A stretch of 64,000 nt of DNA, taken from positions 1 through 64,000 of the forward strand of contig DAIDLI010000047.1 of NCBI GenBank assembly GCA_027449545.1. Reading direction: 5' to 3'. This stretch comes from Acidobacteriaceae bacterium (GTDB lineage Bacteria; Acidobacteriota; Terriglobia; Terriglobales; Acidobacteriaceae). Positions 60,673 to 64,000 of the stretch are shown piece after piece. Each line of letters opens with the position of its first letter. The stretch's first letter is position 1. A program made the translations under genes and the position numbers. The notes under the pieces were generated by a model. That model was not told where the DNA came from. It did no database searches and saw only the letters and a program-made list of their open reading frames with translations.

Positions 60673-60913
60673 AGCGCCTCCGCGCTCATCCAGACCTCGC
60701 CTTCACGTGACCTGTATCACGCTTCGGAATCTTCCGGCCGCGCCCGCCCCAATTGCAGCTTCCTCTGTCTAAACTGGCGGAAGGGCCACTCGATCAACGG
60801 GGTCTTCGCCTGCTCTCTGGTCTGCCGTCTCGGATTACGCTCAGGGGCATGCAGGCTGCTGCTCATCTGCCGGAAGACCTCCGCTGCTCCACCAGCAAAT
60901 AGAGAGGTGCTTC

Positions 60914-62893
60914 TTGGCATTCCAAACGTTTCTCACACAGGCCTCCGAAGGTCGCGGTTATTCCCTTCGGTTCTTTCTCTCGTACAGCATCTTCTTTCTT
61001 CTTACCGCGTCGCTCGCATTGGCTGCCGAGGCTCCGCGCCGCTTTGCCATCGCGCCGCAGCCTAACGACGTGATTCCCACCGGCAACGAGTGGATCGCTC
61101 TCCCCGAGATTCGCGCCAGCGACGGCGCGCTGGCCAGCTTCAACGCCCTTTCCATGCGCTATCGCGGCCTGCTCCAGGTCCGCGGAGATCAAGGCGCGCC
61201 GGCGCTTCAGCCCTACTTTGAAGCGGACGGCAAGCCGGTCAGTTTTCAGAATCCCTCTTGGGATCTCATCGAATACTGGATTCCTTCCGCGCATCGGACC
61301 GCCGACGGCCTGGAGATGACCCTGACGTGGTGCGCGCCGCCGGGTATGCGCGGTGCATTTCTCCGCATGACAGTCACCAACAGGCGCGCGAAACCCGTTT
61401 CCGTCGCTCTGGGCGTCAAGGCGTCCTGGGGAGAACTCCAGCGCGTCACCTACACTCCGGTGCCGCTGCGCGGCCAGCGTGCGGTGGCCGCCGCGCCCTG
61501 GCTCCATTCCGGCGAGGTCTTCAGCTACATCACCAATGACACGCAGTTTGCATGGTCGCTGATCCATCCCGGATCGACGGCCCAGACCATCGTGCCCCCC
61601 GCCGCGCCGTCTCCCCTGGTCGATGCCCGGCACGTCGCCACGCTCGCGCCGGGAGCTACCGCCGAAGCCGTCTTTGTGCTGGGCGTAGGGTTAGAAGAGT
61701 TCAGCGCGCCGCACAATGCGCACGAACTGGAGATGTTGATCGATCGCGATGGCGCCGACGCTATGCTGGATCGTGCCGCCGCCTGGTGCAGAAGCCGCAC
61801 CCGGACCACCGGCCGCCCCGATCTCGACATGCTCATGAATCGCAACCTCCTGTTCACCGCGCTCTACGCCTGGGGCCGCACCATCGACACCGAGCAGTTT
61901 GTCGGCGTTACCTCGCGCAGTCCGCGCTACTACGTCTCTGCGGCCTACTGGGATCGCGACGCCATGTTGTGGAGCTTTCCCGCGCTTCTCGATATCGACG
62001 CCAAGCTGGCTCGCGATGCGCTCCAATACGCCTACACCACCCAACTCCGCGACACCGGCACGCACAGCCGCTTCATCGACGGCGTGGTGCTTGAAGACGG
62101 ATTTGAGTTGGATGAAGCCGCGGCCCCGCTCATCGCTTTAACGGAGTACGTCCAGCGCACCGGCGACGTCGCCTTCCTGCGCGCCCACCGCGATGCGGTC
62201 GAGATGCTGCTCCGCCGCATCGAATCCCGCCACGACGCTGCCACCGGACTTTATTCCACGCTCCAGGATGCCCAGGACGAATACCAGAAGTTGCCGTTTT
62301 CAACCTATGACAATGTGGTCGTGTGGAAGGCCCTTCTCGACGCCGGCTCCCTGTTCGATAAGCTCCAGGATGCCGCGCAGGCCAGGCAGATGACCGATCG
62401 CGCCGCGGCGCTGCGCAAGGCGATCCTTGCTCATTGCGTTGCAGCGAATGCTCCCGGCGCAGCGGGAACGATCTTCGTCAACGCGACCGATGGAACCAGC
62501 CCTTCTTTTGCCGACGTGCCGCCCGGCTCGCTCATGAAGCTGCCCATGCTCGGCTTCGTTCCCGAGACCGATCCGGTCTTTGAGCGCACCTACCGCTGGT
62601 TGCACTCCGCCGCTTACAGGTATTCGTACGCAGACCAGCCCTACGGCCTGCCGGGAAGCTACCGCCTGCCCTTCACAACCTCATGGAGCGTGGCCGATCA
62701 TCTTTCCTTGAAGCAGGGCCACGCCCAGGCCATGAAGATCCTCCTCACAAGCAAGTGGGACGGAGGAATCATCACCGAAGGCGTAGACTCGGCAACCGCC
62801 GCGGCTGAGCCAGGCGGAAGCGCCTTCGCTACGGCCGCGGGATATGTCGCCGATGCTATCTGCCGCATGGCCTGCGTCCCGCCTGCGCCTTAG
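60914..62893 (+). CDS. Secreted six-hairpin glycosidase-like protein
   Basis: 659-residue predicted secreted protein. A hydrophobic segment near residues 20-38 (FFLSYSIFFLLTASLALAAE) is a signal peptide. The first half (about 45-265) looks like a beta-sandwich and the second (about 300-650) an (alpha/alpha)6 barrel of the six-hairpin glycosidase type, with acidic and aromatic patches typical of sugar binding: YYVSAAYWDRDAMLWSFPAL, GVVLEDGFELDEAAAPLIAL and DEYQKLPFSTYDNVVVWKAL. It resembles debranching-enzyme or GH63-like folds but I cannot assign a family. The TTG start at 60914 has GAGAGGT a few bases upstream. It follows the module 2 regulator after 241 bases, on the same strand. Confidence 0.62.
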   Translation: MAFQTFLTQASEGRGYSLRFFLSYSIFFLLTASLALAAEAPRRFAIAPQPNDVIPTGNEWIALPEIRASDGALASFNALSMRYRGLLQVRGDQGAPALQPYFEADGKPVSFQNPSWDLIEYWIPSAHRTADGLEMTLTWCAPPGMRGAFLRMTVTNRRAKPVSVALGVKASWGELQRVTYTPVPLRGQRAVAAAPWLHSGEVFSYITNDTQFAWSLIHPGSTAQTIVPPAAPSPLVDARHVATLAPGATAEAVFVLGVGLEEFSAPHNAHELEMLIDRDGADAMLDRAAAWCRSRTRTTGRPDLDMLMNRNLLFTALYAWGRTIDTEQFVGVTSRSPRYYVSAAYWDRDAMLWSFPALLDIDAKLARDALQYAYTTQLRDTGTHSRFIDGVVLEDGFELDEAAAPLIALTEYVQRTGDVAFLRAHRDAVEMLLRRIESRHDAATGLYSTLQDAQDEYQKLPFSTYDNVVVWKALLDAGSLFDKLQDAAQARQMTDRAAALRKAILAHCVAANAPGAAGTIFVNATDGTSPSFADVPPGSLMKLPMLGFVPETDPVFERTYRWLHSAAYRYSYADQPYGLPGSYRLPFTTSWSVADHLSLKQGHAQAMKILLTSKWDGGIITEGVDSATAAAEPGGSAFATAAGYVADAICRMACVPPAP

Positions 62894-62923
62894 CCCGCGG
62901 CCGGTCCGCCCGACGGCCTGTCC

Positions 62924-64000
62924 TTACTGACCGGCTGTTGCAGCGCTCTGCGTAGTCGCAGCGCTCGGCGCCGTCGCAATATGCAGCGGCGCCACCGGCA
63001 GATCGATAAAGCTCGCCTCGCCCGGCATGTGCCACACTCGCTGCGTCGCCTTCTGAAAATCCCCCGGCTGCGCGTCGAAGATATTCGCGATGTACTTCTG
63101 CGGATTGCGATCGTAGAGCGGGAACAGCGTGGACTGCACCTGCACCATGACGCGGTGGCCCGGCTGGAAGACGTGGTTCACCATCGGCAGTCCGAACTGG
63201 TAGAGCAGCGGCTTGTTGGGCGTGATCGGCTCGGGGTGCGAGAAGCTGGTCCGATAGCGCCCCCGGAAGATATCCGTCGCAATCGGCAGCTCGTAGCCGC
63301 CCATCGCCGGGTCGTAGGAATCCACGCCGGGATACACATCGATCAGCTTCACCGCCCAGTCGCTGTCCGTTCCGCTGGTTGACGCCACCAGGTGCACGAT
63401 GGGCCGGCCCGCAAGCCGCAAGGGCTCGGTCAGCACATCGGTCTCAAAGGTGAGCACATCGGGCCGGCCGTCCACGAAGCGCTGATCGTGCACCAGCCAC
63501 ACCCGCCAGGCCGTCTCGGTTCCCGCATAATAGGGCCGCGGTGAAAACGGCACCGGCTTGGCCGGGTCGGAGATGTACTCACTGTACTTATCGGAAGGAT
63601 TCCCTGCCTGTGGTGCGGCAAACGAAAGCTTGCCATCTGCTTCGAGATAGAGCGGCTTCGACTGGTATGCACAGCCGTGGTCGCAGCTCAGTGGCCACTT
63701 GTTGAACCGGTCCCAGTGGTTCTCGCCGGTGTTGTAGACCCACACCGGCGGCGTATCGGCTTTCGGTGCTCCGGGCTTCAGATATTGATTGAAGAACGCC
63801 AGCACCACCTTGCGATATTGCATCGTGGTGTCGCCCGTCCATTGCAGCGGTCCCAGCGACCAACCCTTGCGGTTGATCTGGCTGTGGAACCACGGACCCA
63901 TCACCAGGAAATTCCTGTCGTTGTTTTTGTCCAGCGGTTCCAGTGCCTCATAGCAGTGGTTGGCGCCCCACATGTCTTCCTGGTCCCAGAGCCCCTGCTC
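62924..64000 (-). CDS. CocE/NonD-family alpha/beta hydrolase, C-terminal part
   Basis: Partial gene; 358 residues to the stop lie in the window and the frame is open through position 64000, so the N-terminal part with the Ser nucleophile is outside. Family features: WDQEDMWGANHCYEAL (candidate catalytic Asp) and VMGPWFHSQ (catalytic His, codon 63884-63886), followed by the X-Pro dipeptidyl-peptidase C-terminal jelly roll (LTFETDVLTEPLRLAGRPIV; HRVMVQVQSTLFPLYDRNPQ). Members are acylhydrolases such as cocaine esterase, glutaryl-7-ACA acylases or dipeptidyl peptidases. A Thr/Ala-rich tail ends it. It converges on the six-hairpin gene, with 30 bases between. Function of this member unknown. Confidence 0.86.
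   Translation of the reverse strand, partial: EQGLWDQEDMWGANHCYEALEPLDKNNDRNFLVMGPWFHSQINRKGWSLGPLQWTGDTTMQYRKVVLAFFNQYLKPGAPKADTPPVWVYNTGENHWDRFNKWPLSCDHGCAYQSKPLYLEADGKLSFAAPQAGNPSDKYSEYISDPAKPVPFSPRPYYAGTETAWRVWLVHDQRFVDGRPDVLTFETDVLTEPLRLAGRPIVHLVASTSGTDSDWAVKLIDVYPGVDSYDPAMGGYELPIATDIFRGRYRTSFSHPEPITPNKPLLYQFGLPMVNHVFQPGHRVMVQVQSTLFPLYDRNPQKYIANIFDAQPGDFQKATQRVWHMPGEASFIDLPVAPLHIATAPSAATTQSAATAGQ

Noticed and set aside
1-64000. CRISPR arrays, tRNA/rRNA genes, transposases, prophage genes
   Set aside because: None was recognised: no regularly spaced repeats, no cloverleaf or rRNA-like stretches, and no transposase or integrase motifs among the coding frames.

Overview
The window looks like GC-rich chromosomal DNA of an acidobacterium, most like the class Terriglobia (Acidobacteriaceae-like). 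The reasons are three Oar-type TonB-dependent receptors with an N-terminal carboxypeptidase-regulatory domain and no SusD partner, two winged-helix/TolB-propeller one-component regulators, a GloVer-repeat lipoprotein, and several secreted glycoside hydrolases among ordinary housekeeping genes. I saw no rRNA, tRNA, CRISPR array, insertion sequence or prophage. Taxonomy is inferred from gene content only.

Layout. (1) 1-12.4 kb is a catabolic locus: an ACS-family MFS importer (cut by the window edge) diverges from a TonB-dependent receptor, followed by a secreted esterase, a LacI-type regulator, an NAD(P) aldehyde dehydrogenase, a thiamine-diphosphate 2-oxoacid enzyme and a second, paralogous esterase. 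Operator-like palindromes lie on the importer promoter, the receptor promoter and the lacI promoter, suggesting one regulon in which a compound is taken up across the outer membrane, de-esterified in the periplasm, imported, and processed by the TPP enzyme and the dehydrogenase. The substrate is unknown. (2) 12.4-18.3 kb: a small CxxC protein, a GloVer-repeat lipoprotein, an ArsB/SLC13-type permease, and a MarR-ClC operon whose leaderless promoter overlaps two palindromes. (3) 18.4-24.6 kb: RNase R, a bactofilin, cysK and cysE (cysteine synthesis), and an unrecognised protein with a repeated VxMPxR motif. (4) 25-34.2 kb: a secreted beta-helix/PKD/PA14 carbohydrate enzyme, an RND efflux operon (permease, adaptor, outer-membrane factor) and glutathione peroxidase. 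(5) 34.5-42.4 kb: BamA, a small membrane protein with a lipoprotein cytochrome c, a PBP4-type peptidase, folP and mnmE.

(6) 42.5-64 kb is glycan-related and built from two similar modules. In each, a TonB-dependent receptor and secreted glycosidase genes on the minus strand diverge from, or sit beside, a plus-strand regulator that has a cytoplasmic winged helix, one membrane helix and an extracytoplasmic TolB-like propeller. Module one holds a GH79-like enzyme with a lectin-type propeller plus a deletion derivative of such a gene. Module two holds a GH30 enzyme and is followed by a six-hairpin glycosidase-like protein and a CocE-type hydrolase that leaves the window.

Starts were moved from the longest open frame where a Shine-Dalgarno site, signal peptide or leaderless promoter argued for it. 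Functions rest on motif recognition by eye, not on database searches.
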